From Aureococcus anophagefferens (lineage: Eukaryota > Sar > Pelagophyceae > Pelagomonadales > Pelagomonadaceae), in NCBI RefSeq assembly GCF_000186865.1, contig NW_008705562.1, positions 1,509,014-1,573,013 on the forward strand: a stretch of 64,000 nucleotides of DNA. Direction: 5' to 3'. Under the pieces are notes generated by a model, which ran no database searches, was not told where the DNA came from, and saw nothing but the letters and a program-made list of their open reading frames with translations. Below, one piece after another: positions 35,391-45,069 of the stretch. How positions within the stretch are numbered: the stretch's first letter is position 1; each line of letters opens with the position of its first letter. The position numbers and the translations under genes are program-made.

Positions 35391-36890
35391 TTACGCGACC
35401 CGGCTCTCGCTGACGTCGTGGGAGATGGCGAAGAGGTTCGTGCGGAACTGGTAGGCCGCGAAGGTGTGCGCGTCCGGCGTCCGGAGCGCCGCGTCGATGT
35501 GGTAGATGGGCTGGGCGTCGAGCCAGTCGAGGACCCGTTTCGCCGTCGCCGGCCGCAGGAGCGACGCGGCGGCGCTCAGGTAGAGGATGCGGCCGTCGTG
35601 CCACTCGCCGTCGAGGGACGCGGCGTCGCAGTCGCCCGCGGCGACGCGCGAGGACCCGAAGAGCGAGCCGTCGTCGGGCGCGCGTTTGACGTACCAGTCC
35701 TCGTTGACGCGGTCCTGCTCGCAGATGGACTCGTGGGCGTTGAGCGACGCGTAGGCCCAGTCCGCCGGGAGCGACGCGGCCGCGCGGTCGATCGCCGACG
35801 CGTCGAAGCCGTCCGCGAGGACCGCGTCGTCCTCGAGGAAGACGTAGAGGCCGTCCGGGTCGTCGTCGGCGTGGGCCGCGATGCGCTCGAAGGCGAGGTA
35901 GTGGGAGAGGAAGTTGCCCACGGTGTGCGCGGCCGTGCGGCCGCTCGGCGGCTCGCCGTCGCGGTCCTCCCGGAGCGGCTTGGCCGCGAAGCGCCGCGTC
36001 CGGTCCGAATCCAACACGTCGGCGACGGTGTCGCCCTCGACGCAGGCGAAGCGCTCGTGGGGCACGCCGAGCTTCGCGAGCGCGGCCTCCTGGAGCGCGC
36101 GCCGGTCCTCCGCGGCCGCGCAGTTGTTGTAGAAGATCTTCCGCACGTGCGACGCCGGCGCTTGACCGCGGGGCAGCGCCGCGCTAAAATGGCCCCCGGC
36201 GTCGCACAGACTCACGACGCGCCCGAGCGCCGCCGCCGAGCAGCCGCCGTCCTCGATGCGCGTCGCCGACCGCGCCTTCGGCACGACGGCTTCGCACTCG
36301 TCGCTCCCGGCGCAGAAGGAGCACCACGCGTGGTGGTCGCAGACCGGGTAGCCCGCCGCGTTCCGCGGGTCGATGCGCTCCGACCGCTCCGGCTCGTCGA
36401 GGCGGTAGCCGACCATCGGTCTGCACGTATTCCGGGCGGCGGGATCCGCGGCCGCGGCCGCGAGCTCCGAGGATATCGTCGCCCCGGACGCCAGCATGGC
36501 CGCCTCGACGTCCGCGCAGGTCGCCGGCAGGTCCGCGAGGTGGCGGTAGGCGCAGAGCGCGCCCTCGCCCGCGGCGCACGCGTCGCCGCAGAGCGTCTCG
36601 CACCACGGGCTCTGGCACTCGACGGAGCACATGGACCGGTCGACGGTGCCGCACTCCTCGGGCACGATGGACGCGTCGTCGTCGAAGTCGGCGCAGGACC
36701 ACGCCCCGTCCGCGGCGACGGCGAAGCTCGTCGCGTCCCAGGTGGCGCGCGGCGGCGACAGCGTCGAGCCCAGCAAGACCACGCCCAGGGCGACCATGAG
36801 GAAGGTCGCTCGTTTCAGCAGCGACGCCGTGAGGCGCGCCTCGGCGGCGTCCTCGGACTCCGGAGGGTGCGTGCCGTAGTGTGTGCCCAT
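35391..36890 (-). CDS. Type II membrane glycosyltransferase, family 25-like, with Cys-rich stem
   Basis: 499 residues from the ATG at 36890 (MGTHYGTHPPESED). The signal anchor is at about residues 26-46 (ATFLMVALGVVLLGSTL), followed by a Cys-rich luminal region of about 150 residues with many CxxxC-type spacings. The C-terminal domain resembles GT25: a start KIFYNNCAAAEDRRALQEAA, then PHERFACVEG, then GNFLSHYLAFERIAAHADDD, and an acidic GLYVFLEDDAVLADGF motif (EDD). GT25 enzymes include collagen galactosyltransferases and LPS-type transferases. The donor is unknown and the pattern match is partial. Confidence 0.7.
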   Translation of the reverse strand: MGTHYGTHPPESEDAAEARLTASLLKRATFLMVALGVVLLGSTLSPPRATWDATSFAVAADGAWSCADFDDDASIVPEECGTVDRSMCSVECQSPWCETLCGDACAAGEGALCAYRHLADLPATCADVEAAMLASGATISSELAAAAADPAARNTCRPMVGYRLDEPERSERIDPRNAAGYPVCDHHAWCSFCAGSDECEAVVPKARSATRIEDGGCSAAALGRVVSLCDAGGHFSAALPRGQAPASHVRKIFYNNCAAAEDRRALQEAALAKLGVPHERFACVEGDTVADVLDSDRTRRFAAKPLREDRDGEPPSGRTAAHTVGNFLSHYLAFERIAAHADDDPDGLYVFLEDDAVLADGFDASAIDRAAASLPADWAYASLNAHESICEQDRVNEDWYVKRAPDDGSLFGSSRVAAGDCDAASLDGEWHDGRILYLSAAASLLRPATAKRVLDWLDAQPIYHIDAALRTPDAHTFAAYQFRTNLFAISHDVSESRVA

Positions 36891-37021
36891 GGCGGCGCGC
36901 GGATGGGGGACAGAAAGGCTGCCCGCGTTTGATGTCGACACTTCTAAAAGGGTAACTTTGCCTTGGCCTGGCTGCAATCGAGGTGCACCTTGTGGCAATG
37001 GGTCGAGTTGTTCCCGCAGCA

Positions 37022-37087
37022 TGAGTCGAGCAGGCTCATAATCCGCCATGCCCTGAGTCGAGCAGGCTCATAATCCGCCATGCCCTG
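37022..37087. repeat. 32-bp tandem duplication covering a start codon
   Basis: The unit gagtcgagcaggctcataat followed by ccgccatgccct occurs at 37023-37054 and 37055-37086. Each copy ends with the context ccgccATGccct; the second ATG (37080) opens the zinc-finger/2H gene, and the first gives only a short frame. Confidence 0.85.
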
Positions 37088-37875
37088 GTCTTGCAAAGTA
37101 TGCACCGTGATCGTGGACATCGATACCTTCTTGTGCTGCAACGTCTGCGGAACGCCGCGCGAATTTGAGACGAACAACAAGCGCCCGCGCGACGAGCCGG
37201 TCGAGCCGCCGGCAAAAGAGCGCAAGCTCGAGGACGTCGCACCGCCGCCGCCGCCGGCAGCAGCGCCGCCGCCGCCCGCAGCAGCGCCGCCGCCGCCCGC
37301 AGCGCCGCCGCCGCCGCCCGCAGCGCCGCCACAACCGCGCGCGGCGCCGGGCCCGCGGCGAAAGTACGTCGTGCTCCTCATGGTCGAGGGCGGCGACGCG
37401 GAGCACGCCGCGTACCTCGCGCGCTGCGAGCGGGCGTGCGACGCCGCGATCCACCGCCACTGCTTCCAGATCCGGGACACGCACCATTTCACGATCGTCG
37501 GCGGCGACTGGACCGACGCCGAGGCGGCGAGCGTCCGCTTCGCGTCGCCGCCGCCGCTGCCCGCGCGCGTGCCCCTGACGCACCACAAGCCCTGGAAGAG
37601 CTGCCTGGCGCTCGGCGTGGACGACGCCACGGCGGCGACCGTCGAGGACGTCGCCGCGCGCCTCGCGGTCCCGGCGCGCGCGCGGTTCACGACGACCGCC
37701 GCGAGGCTGCACCTGTCGCTCTACCGCGGCCGCGGCCGCGGCGGGGCGCTGGCGAAGCAGATGGGCGCCCTCCGGGGCGCCGCCGGCGGCGGCTACGGGT
37801 CCGTCGTCGCGTCGCGAGGTCGTCGGCGCGGACTACGCGGCGTCGCGGACCGTCGAAGTGACCGTCGCGTCCTAA
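37080..37875 (+). CDS. RanBP2-type zinc finger plus 2H phosphoesterase-like protein (frameshift near 37815)
   Basis: The N-terminal WSCKVCTVIVDIDTFLCCNV pattern (W-x-C-x2-C-x10-C-x2-C, residues 3-23) is a RanBP2-type zinc finger, usually an RNA or ubiquitin binder. A Pro/Ala linker follows (55-90). The C-terminal domain carries two H-x-T/S motifs, HFT at 136-138 and HLS at 211-213, the signature of 2H phosphoesterases/RNA ligase-like cyclic phosphodiesterases acting on 2',3'-cyclic or 2'-5' RNA ends. Near 37810-37816 the frame turns Arg/Gly-rich, while a shift by one base continues as EVVGADYAASRTVEVTVAS and stops at TAA 37873-37875. A one-base insertion error or true frameshift is likely. 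Confidence 0.65.
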
Positions 37876-37956
37876 GACAGCACCGCTTAGCGACGGCCGG
37901 GGCTGCGGTGTTTCGCGCGCCGCCGGTCGCCGGGTCGGGGGTGCGGCGGCCGGGCC

Positions 37957-39941
37957 TCACGAGCCCTCGGGGGTCTTCTCCTCGTCGCCGTCGACGCGGA
38001 CGACGGGCGACAGCGTCACGCCGCCGTGGCCCCGGTCGAGGGGCGCGTCCGCGAAGGTCACGGAGCGCCGGCCCATGCTCTCCGGGTCCGGCGAGTACCT
38101 CCGCGGGTCGTCGAGGGCGTAGGACCGCCTCCCCGGCGGCGGCGACGGGTCGTCGGCGGGCGCCGCGGCCGGCGCCGCGGGCGCCGCGGCCGGCGCCGCG
38201 CGCCCCGGCAGCAGGTGGTCGTGGACCGCGCGCAGGAGCGCGTCGTTCTGGCGGCGCATGGCGTCGTGGTCCTCCTTGAGCTCGCGGATGATGTCGAGCA
38301 TCTCGCGCTCGCGCTCCTGCGACTGCCGGACCTGGGCAGCAAAAGGGTGATTCAACGTCGCTTCAAGGTGAGTGTTCCGCGCGCGTCCGTTCTCGAAAAA
38401 GCATCCACGCTTCGAGACCGTTCCGAGAGATGATCGCTCGTCCAAAAATCAGCCGAAACGAGTGGAAAACGGCCGAGATATGAGCCTTTGAAGTTGGGAA
38501 TTTCGCACCCTTTTGCTGCCCTGTGCCGGACCCAGTCGTACATCGCGTTCGACTGCTTCTCGTACTGCGTCGGCCGCGCGCGGCCCTGGGACTGGGTGTG
38601 GAGCTCGAGCACGCGGCGGAAGCGCGCCAGCAGCTTCAGCGACACGCCGGAGTCGCCGTGCTGCGCGCTCTCCTTGAAGCCGTACGCGGAGCCCGTCTGC
38701 GCCTTGACGATGAGCAGGCTCATGTTGCGCATGAGCGTGTGCTTCTTGCCCGGCGACCCGCCGACGACCTTGGGGAAGACCTTGAGGGACCCCAACCGCT
38801 GCGTCGCGAGCTTGGCCCGCTCCTCGAGGGGCGGACGCTTCCTCCGGACCTCCCAGGGCACGTACGGCGCGTACCACGGCGGCTTCACGGCGTCGTCGCC
38901 CCAGGTCTTGGCCTGGACGAACTGGGTGATGACCTCGGCGGCCAAACCCCGCACGCGCTGGTGGTTCGCGTGCGAGTCGGCGTACTCGTAGACCTTCTCC
39001 TGCGACGACCCGAGCTGCATCTCGTCCGCGACGACGCCGATGAAGAGCGAGATGAAGAGCGTGAAGGAGAGCACGCAGATCGACGCCGTCAGGCGGCCCA
39101 GGTGCGTGATGGGCGCATAATCCCCATACCCGACGGACGTCATCGTCACGAAGACGAGCCAGAACGCGTTCGACCAGTCCGCGGACGACGTCTCGAGGTC
39201 GCCGTCGAGCGTCAGGCTCCGCTCCCAGAGCCGGATGTTGTAGGCGCCCCAGCACGTCGTCCAGAACAGGCCCAGGCCCAGGCTCATCATGGGGCTCCGC
39301 CGGATGATGCACTTGATGACGAACGAGTGGTTGATCGTCACGTGGTTCAGCGATCCCACGGCCATGACGTTCTCGTCGTCGTAGTAGGACTGCTCGCAGA
39401 TGACGCGCACGAGGATGTAGAGCCGCAGCACCAGCAGCGCGTTGAGGTTGTCGAGGGGGTAGTGGGCCTGGTGCTCGTCGTTGACGAAGCCGACCTCGAA
39501 GCGCCACCGCGCCGTCGGGGGCACGTGCGCGAGGTGGATCAACACCTCGCAGAAGAGCTGGAATTTCGTGGGCGGCCGCTCGACCTTGCAGCGCCGCTGG
39601 TAGCGGTAGCGCACGAGCACGACGACGGCCGAGATCAGGCTCACGAGGCTCACGAGGGCCTTGAACGCCTCCGTCCACCGCGTGCTCTCCCAGTCCGTGC
39701 CGTGCCAGCCGAGCTCGATGGACATGACGCTGCAGGCGACGGCGGCGGCGTCGAGCGCGAGGATGTAGCAGTTGATGTCCTGGACGACGTCCCGCGGCAG
39801 CTTCACGGGCTTGCCGTTGATGTACTTGACCATCTCCTTGTTGACGCGCCGCGCCGACACGGTCACGTCCGCGATCTTCATCGTCCCCGTGCGGTCCCCG
39901 GTGCTGCCCCCGTGGCCCCCGCCGCCCCGCCGCGCCGGCAT
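37957..39941 (-). CDS. Small-conductance (SK/IK-type) calcium-activated potassium channel
   Basis: The model is complement(join(37957..38331, 38532..39941)), 594 residues. Six membrane segments are recognisable. The pore helix and selectivity filter read VTMTSVGYGDYAPITH (about residues 262-277), followed by S6 (CVLSFTLFISLFIGVVADEM). Directly after S6, QLGSSQEKVYEYADSHANHQ and RGLAAEVITQFVQAKTW follow the pattern of the SK calmodulin-binding region, which suggests Ca2+ gating through calmodulin. S4 lacks a dense Arg ladder, as in SK channels. Exon 2 adds a Glu/Arg coiled coil (QSQEREREMLDIIRELKEDH) and a Pro/Ala tail. The intron is a 200-nt introner. Confidence 0.85.
38332..38523 (-). mobile_element. 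Introner element, family 1 (copy 4)
   Basis: 192 bp. Read on the gene strand, the ends are CAGGGCAGCAAAAGGGTG and CACCCTTTTGCTGCCCAG, and the 8-bp duplication is GTCCGGCA (38524-38531 and 38324-38331). The intron is complement(38332..38531), GT-AG, phase 0; the frame continues as DWVRQSQE. The body is in sense orientation with respect to the gene. The target is nearly the same 8-mer as that of copy 1 (GTCCGGCG). Confidence 0.95.
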
Positions 39942-40376
39942 GGTCCGGTTACCGGGGTGGTCCGCGGGCGGGCGCCTCGGCGCGCCGCCGGAGAGCGAGC
40001 GCGCGCGCGTCGAGGCCGGCGCGCCGCTAGTTCACGGGACGCCGCGCCATGGACGGCTCGATGTGTTCCAAGAGGGAGGTCGCACGCGAGGAAGCTGCAG
40101 CGCGCGCGGCTCCGCGGCGCCGGAGAGGTCCGGCTCCGGCTCAGCGCGAGGCCGACATCTCTGAAGCTGCCCAGCGCTTCCTCAGAGGCGAGCCTCAACC
40201 CATATGGTTATATCAAGAGCGTGCAAACTACAACGTCTACCAATCGCGGTATCCACTGCGATTTTCGGTCGGGGCTGTGACATCATAATCGCAGTGGGCT
40301 TTTGGAAAGCTCGGAGTCCGGGCAGCGTCGACCGGTCTCGTGCCGCCGGTGCTGCGCAGTCGAAGCCCGGATCACA
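39942..40376. other. Divergent intergenic region
   Basis: It separates the start of the K+ channel gene from that of the glycosyltransferase at 40377. The first 250 bases are GC-rich and probably 5'UTR; 40190-40300 is AT-richer and is the likeliest shared promoter. No gene is supported. Confidence 0.4.
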
Positions 40377-41606
40377 ATGGCCTCGACCTTCGTCAAGGTC
40401 GTCGACGACGGCTACGCGAAGCTGCCCGCCGAGGAGGCCTTCCCGCTCGTCAAGGAGAGCACGCCGCTGCTCCGGCGCGAGGGCCTGAGCTGCGCGCGGA
40501 GCGTCCTGTCGCGCGGCTTCGGCCTCGGCGTCCTCGTGACGACCGTCGTGCTCCTCTGCACGCCGCTCGTCAACGTGCGCCACGGCGGCCACGGCGGCCA
40601 CCACCAGGGCGGCGACCGGCGCAAGTACTGCGTCGCGCACGCCGCGTACGGCATGTACGTGCCCGTGGCCGAGATCTCGCGCAAGAGCAAGGAGGCCTAC
40701 GCGGCGAAGAACGGCTACCGCTTCGTCGAACTTCTGGGCCACAAGAAGGAGGACTTCGTCGCGACGCACTGCCCGGAGCTCGTGTCGCAGATGGTCAACG
40801 ACTACTCGTGGACGACGCCCGTCAAGGTCTGCGGCATGTGGGCCGTTTTGCGGGATTCCTGCGACTACGTGCTCTGGACGGACGCCGACGCCGTCATCGT
40901 CGACGCCGAGGTGTCCATCGAGCGGCTCATGGGGCTCGAAAAGTCGCCGTACTCGCGCGAGCTGCGGAGAGACGCGGGCGCGGTGCTGCCGGCCGTCTAC
41001 CCCGAGGAGACGCAGGACATCCTGCTCTTCCTCAACCGGGAGTGCCCGGGCTACAACCACACGATGGCCCCCGGCGACTGCGGGCGGCCGCGCGACTTCG
41101 CGAACTGCGTCAACATGGGGAGCCTCGTGCTCAAGAGCGGCGCCTTCGCGGAGACGTTCCTCCGCCAGCAGCTCACGATGGCCATCTTCAACAACGACTT
41201 CCTGACGCAGAGCCCCTGCTCGACGGTGGACTTCGACTCCGGCATCGAGGACTGGGACCAGTGCAACTTCCCGCACAAGACGGAGCAGTGCACGCTCGAG
41301 TGCCTCTACCGCGTCCAGCCGACGTACTTCAACAGCACGATCTGCAAGAAGGCGACGGCCGCCGAGGACTACCTCACGGGCGTGTTGCTCGAGGACCGGT
41401 TCCAGCAGCAGGTCTACGGCGGCAACACGACGGGCAACACGACGAAGCTCATGGACCGCTTCAAGGAGAGCGAGCTGATGCCGTCCTACGACGGGTCCCT
41501 CGTCTTCAACTGCATGGGCGGCAAGCACGACGCCAAGCTCACCTGCGTCCGCCAGGCGACGATGCACTACTGGCCCGAGGTCGCCGACGCGGTCGCGGCG
41601 CTCTAG
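40377..41606 (+). CDS. Type II membrane glycosyltransferase (GT34-like)
   Basis: 409 residues from the ATG at 40377. A cytosolic tail is followed by a signal anchor at about 48-66 (GLGVLVTTVVLLCTPLV) and a luminal domain starting KYCVAHAAYGMYVPVAEIS. The nucleotide-sugar metal motif is in DYVLWTDADAVIVD (DAD at about residues 166-168). Further conserved-looking pieces are NCVNMGSLVLKSGAF and several N-glycosylation sites (NHT, NST, NTT). The pattern fits alpha-glycosyltransferases of the galactomannan or xyloglucan transferase type (GT34), though donor and product are inferred. Convergent with XRN2, with 8 bp between stops. Confidence 0.72.
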   Translation: MASTFVKVVDDGYAKLPAEEAFPLVKESTPLLRREGLSCARSVLSRGFGLGVLVTTVVLLCTPLVNVRHGGHGGHHQGGDRRKYCVAHAAYGMYVPVAEISRKSKEAYAAKNGYRFVELLGHKKEDFVATHCPELVSQMVNDYSWTTPVKVCGMWAVLRDSCDYVLWTDADAVIVDAEVSIERLMGLEKSPYSRELRRDAGAVLPAVYPEETQDILLFLNRECPGYNHTMAPGDCGRPRDFANCVNMGSLVLKSGAFAETFLRQQLTMAIFNNDFLTQSPCSTVDFDSGIEDWDQCNFPHKTEQCTLECLYRVQPTYFNSTICKKATAAEDYLTGVLLEDRFQQQVYGGNTTGNTTKLMDRFKESELMPSYDGSLVFNCMGGKHDAKLTCVRQATMHYWPEVADAVAAL

Positions 41607-41614
41607 GCTAAGCC

Positions 41615-44600
41615 CTAGCTCATGTCCTTACGCTTCCGCGAGAGCGCGGCCTTGAGCGAGTCACGCAGGCTCGCGGCCGCGTCCGAGTTCGCCGCCGTCG
41701 ACGCGGGCGGCGGCGGCCGCGAGAACGCGTGCGGCGGCGCGTCCGCGCGGAGGCCGCCGTTCGGCGGCCGCGAGAACGAGTGGGGCGGCGCATCCGCGCG
41801 GAGGCCGCCGCCGTTCGGCGGCCGCGAGAACGAGTGGGGCGGCGCCTGGCCGTACGCGGGCGCGTCCGCGCGGAGGCCGCCGTTCGGCGGCCGCGAGAAG
41901 GCGTGCTGGTAGGGCTGCTGCGGCGGCGCGTAGCCCTGGGGCGGCCCGTTCCACTGCTGGCCGTAGGGCTGCTGCTGCCGGTGGCCGTTCCACTGCTGCT
42001 GCTGGCCGTAGGGCTGGCCCGGGAACTGGTGCTGGCCCTGGAACTGGCCCTGCGGCGGGAACTGGCCCTGGGGCGGGTACTGGCCCTGCGGCGGGAACGG
42101 CGGCCGGCCGCCGAACTGGTGGGGCCGCAGCAGCGGGTGCGGCGCGGCGCCGAAGTCGCGCGGCGGGCGCGGCGCGCCGCGCGGCGCGGCCGCCATGGCC
42201 GCGTGGCGCTGGTCCTGGCCCGCGTGGTAGCGGATCATGCGGCCCGCGGACTGGAGGTCCGCGAGGCGCATGCGCGGGTGCTTGCGCGCCTCGCCCGTGT
42301 CGCGCATCTTGCCCGCGGCCTCGCCCGGCTTCCAGACGGCGTCGCGCTCGCGGCCCTCGCAGCCCGTGAGGCCGCCCTCGGACGTGTCCGGCGACGGCCC
42401 CACGGGGCGGCAGAGGTGGGGCGCCAGGTCCGCCGGCTCCGGGAAGGCGAGGTAGGGCGGCTCGTCCGGGAGCTTGGACAGGTTCAGGAAGGCCACGGGG
42501 AAGGGCGGTCGGGCGTGGCCCGCGCCGGCGGCGGCGAGGCCGAGCCGCGTCGTGTTCCGCGCGCGCTCCCCGTCGTCGAAGGTCGCCGCGACGGCGTCGA
42601 TGACCGTCGTGAGCTTGCGCTCGTCGAGGAAGGGCAGCAGCGCGACCCACTCCCACTGGTGCTTGCGGCCGTTGGGGTCCATCTTGATCTTCGTCGGGAA
42701 CATCAGTTCCAGGCCGCGCTTGCCCACGAGCCCGCGCGCGGTCGCCGCGGCCGCGCGCACGTCGTCGGACGCGTGCTCCACGTCCAGACCCATGACCAGC
42801 CGGCACGCCTCCGGCAGGCAGTGGGCCGAGCCCGGCGGGATCACGGCCAACAGCTGCGCGAGGGGCTTGAAGGGCTCGCCCGCGGCCTTCTTGTCCCAGA
42901 ACGGCGGGCAGAGCGGCGCGTAGGCCGCCAGGTCGCAGGCGAAGGGCGCGTAGTGGCGCTCGTAGTAGTAGACCCAGGACGCGCAGCCGCTGTAGTAGTA
43001 GGAGAGCACCCACTGCAGACCGCGCCAGTATTCCCGACACACCTCCTTGACGGCGCGGTCGTCGGCGTCGAGCTTCACCTTGTAGTAGCGCTCGCGCCAG
43101 CCCGGCCCCTCGCCGAGGCCCACGGCGTCGTTCTCGTGCGACCCGTGCTTCTGCGTCATCTCCGCCGCGAGGCGCCGCTTCACCTCCTCCATGAACTTGT
43201 CCGCGACGGCCGCGTCCGATTCGCCCGCGTCCGCCGCGCCGGCCGCGCCGCCGCGCGGGAACCGCGCCTGCACGAAGGCCGGGCCCTTGGCGCAGCGGAT
43301 GCGCCGGTCGGCGCCGTCGCCCTCGGAGTTGTGGGTCATGCCAAAGTCCTCCGCGATGGCGTGGACCTGCTTGCGGTCCCGCGACGACAGCGTCGCTTCC
43401 AACAACAAATCCGACGCGTCGGACCGCGCGAAGTCCAATAGCCGGTCCCGCAGCCGCTCGTCGGCGCGCTCCGCGGGCACGTGGTCGCCGTGCTTGAACT
43501 CGCAGGCGTCGCCGAACTTGCAGTGGCCGCGGCGCGTGAACTCCGCGCACTGCGTGTCCCGCTTCGGCAGGAGCTCGCGCTTCTTCCGCTTCGCGCGGCG
43601 CTCGAAGATGGGCGCCTCGACCTCCGCGAGGGCCGTCAGGTACTGGGCGGCCTTGGACGGGATGATCGTGCCGCCGTTGGTCAATAAGGCATCCCCCAGC
43701 TTCGCGCAGTCGCCCTGGCGCCGCCGGTACAACTCCAAGATCACGTCGAGCGCGCCCTCGCGGATGTCGAACGACGGCAGGTGCGGCAGGAAGTCGTTGC
43801 CGCAGAAGAAGCAGAGGAACACGAAGTCGTCGATGACGCGCTCGACGTAGGTCGCGTAGTCCATGCCGCCCTCGCGCGCCGCGGCCGCCGCGAGGGGCCC
43901 GCAGCCCTCGGCGAGCGACGCCTTGAGGTAGCCCCGGAGCACCCGGATCTGCACGAGGTGGAAGCCGTGGGGCGCCGCGTCCGGGAACTCGTCCTCGTCG
44001 GCCACGAGCGCCGCCGCCTCGTTCCCGAAGGCCGCCGCGGCCGCGTCGTCGCACTCCGGCGCCTCCCACTTCATCCGCTTCCGCAGGACGAGAAAGTTCT
44101 CCTCGTGCAGCGCGAGGCTCAGCATGATCAGGTCCGCGTCCTCGCCGACGATGCAGTGCTGCGTCGCCGGGTCGTAGCCCTCCTGCTGCCGCAGCGCGCG
44201 CACGTAGGAGATGATCTTGTGCTCGCCCTCGCCGGGCACCGTCGCGTCGCTGAGCAAAAACGAGATGTGTTTCCACCGCGGGTGGCTCCGCGCGCGCCGC
44301 GCGCAGTAGGCCCGCAGGAAGTCCGCGAGCTTGCGCATGAACTCCGTGCCCGGCGTGATGACGTTGTGGTCCCACTTGGCCGCCTTCTTCTCCGGCGCGG
44401 GCTGGCCCGTCGCGGCGAGCTCGTCGCGGAGCGCGTCCTCCGCGGCCGCGGCCTCGGCGCGCTCCTGCGCGGCGACGTAGCGCCGCGTGCGCTGCTGGTT
44501 CATCTTCGCCCGCGGCGCCACGCCGTCGAGGGCGAAGTACACGAAGGCCGTCGGCCGCATGAGCTCCATGAGCCGGTCGAGGTGCGCCTCGATTCTCCGC

Positions 44601-44827
44601 AGCATCTCCTCCTCGGACTTGGGCTGCGGCTGGCCGTCCTCGGGGTGGCAGCAGGGGTGCACGATGCCGTTGAGATCGAGATAGAGGTGGTCGCAGCGCT
44701 GTACCGGTTGGCGCCCCTCGGCCGCCGCGTTGGCGTAGGCGCGGTCCAGGGACTCGCCCTCCATGACCTCGTGCATCATCGTCGGGTAGCGCTCCCGGAG
44801 CCACTGGAAGAAGGCGGGGACGCCCAT
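41615..44827 (-). CDS. XRN2: XRN2/RAT1-type 5'-3' exoribonuclease
   Basis: 1070 residues, one exon. The N-terminus MGVPAFFQWLRERYP is diagnostic of XRN enzymes. The first catalytic acidic block is LYLDLNGIVHPCCH (D51), followed by FVYFALDGVAPRAKMNQQR, then SDATVPGEGEHKI and VGEDADLIMLSL. A CCCH zinc finger, CAEFTRRGHCKFGDACEFKH (about 427-446), is inserted before the second conserved region. CR2 follows, with WVLSYYYSGCASWVYYYERH. The C-terminal 180 residues are low-complexity (PQGQF and FSRPPNGGLRADAP repeats). The enzyme degrades 5'-monophosphate RNA processively and in the nucleus supports rRNA maturation and transcription termination. The CCCH finger suggests the nuclear paralogue with added RNA binding. 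Confidence 0.92.
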   Translation of the reverse strand: MGVPAFFQWLRERYPTMMHEVMEGESLDRAYANAAAEGRQPVQRCDHLYLDLNGIVHPCCHPEDGQPQPKSEEEMLRRIEAHLDRLMELMRPTAFVYFALDGVAPRAKMNQQRTRRYVAAQERAEAAAAEDALRDELAATGQPAPEKKAAKWDHNVITPGTEFMRKLADFLRAYCARRARSHPRWKHISFLLSDATVPGEGEHKIISYVRALRQQEGYDPATQHCIVGEDADLIMLSLALHEENFLVLRKRMKWEAPECDDAAAAAFGNEAAALVADEDEFPDAAPHGFHLVQIRVLRGYLKASLAEGCGPLAAAAAREGGMDYATYVERVIDDFVFLCFFCGNDFLPHLPSFDIREGALDVILELYRRRQGDCAKLGDALLTNGGTIIPSKAAQYLTALAEVEAPIFERRAKRKKRELLPKRDTQCAEFTRRGHCKFGDACEFKHGDHVPAERADERLRDRLLDFARSDASDLLLEATLSSRDRKQVHAIAEDFGMTHNSEGDGADRRIRCAKGPAFVQARFPRGGAAGAADAGESDAAVADKFMEEVKRRLAAEMTQKHGSHENDAVGLGEGPGWRERYYKVKLDADDRAVKEVCREYWRGLQWVLSYYYSGCASWVYYYERHYAPFACDLAAYAPLCPPFWDKKAAGEPFKPLAQLLAVIPPGSAHCLPEACRLVMGLDVEHASDDVRAAAATARGLVGKRGLELMFPTKIKMDPNGRKHQWEWVALLPFLDERKLTTVIDAVAATFDDGERARNTTRLGLAAAGAGHARPPFPVAFLNLSKLPDEPPYLAFPEPADLAPHLCRPVGPSPDTSEGGLTGCEGRERDAVWKPGEAAGKMRDTGEARKHPRMRLADLQSAGRMIRYHAGQDQRHAAMAAAPRGAPRPPRDFGAAPHPLLRPHQFGGRPPFPPQGQYPPQGQFPPQGQFQGQHQFPGQPYGQQQQWNGHRQQQPYGQQWNGPPQGYAPPQQPYQHAFSRPPNGGLRADAPAYGQAPPHSFSRPPNGGGLRADAPPHSFSRPPNGGLRADAPPHAFSRPPPPASTAANSDAAASLRDSLKAALSRKRKDMS
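41695..41905. repeat. Tandem coding repeat in the XRN2 C-terminus
   Basis: About four copies of a 48-66 bp unit built on gcgtccgcgcggaggccgcc then gttcggcggccgcgagaa encode the FSRPPNGGLRADAP repeats. Confidence 0.8.
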
Positions 44828-45069
44828 GGTGGGCTCGCGCTGCTCGCGGGCGCCTTTGTCCGGGTTTTGGTGCTTGCGTTGCTACTTGTGCGGCGCTTTA
44901 TTGGTGCAAGGTCATCATCGCTCCATGCGCGCGCTGGAGATGCTGGAGAGAGCGGCATCTCCGGCTTGGTCTCTCGCGAGCAAGGCCTGTGGCTGTCGTC
45001 GCCGGCCGTCGTCGGGCGCCCCGTGTGCAGGGGCCCTCGCGCGCCCTTGGCTGCGCCCGAGCGCCAGCG

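Noticed and set aside
37876..38279. C-terminal continuation of the zinc-finger/2H frame to 38279
   Set aside because: It is Arg/Gly-rich and antisense to the K+ channel exon; the shifted frame ending at 37875 completes the domain better.
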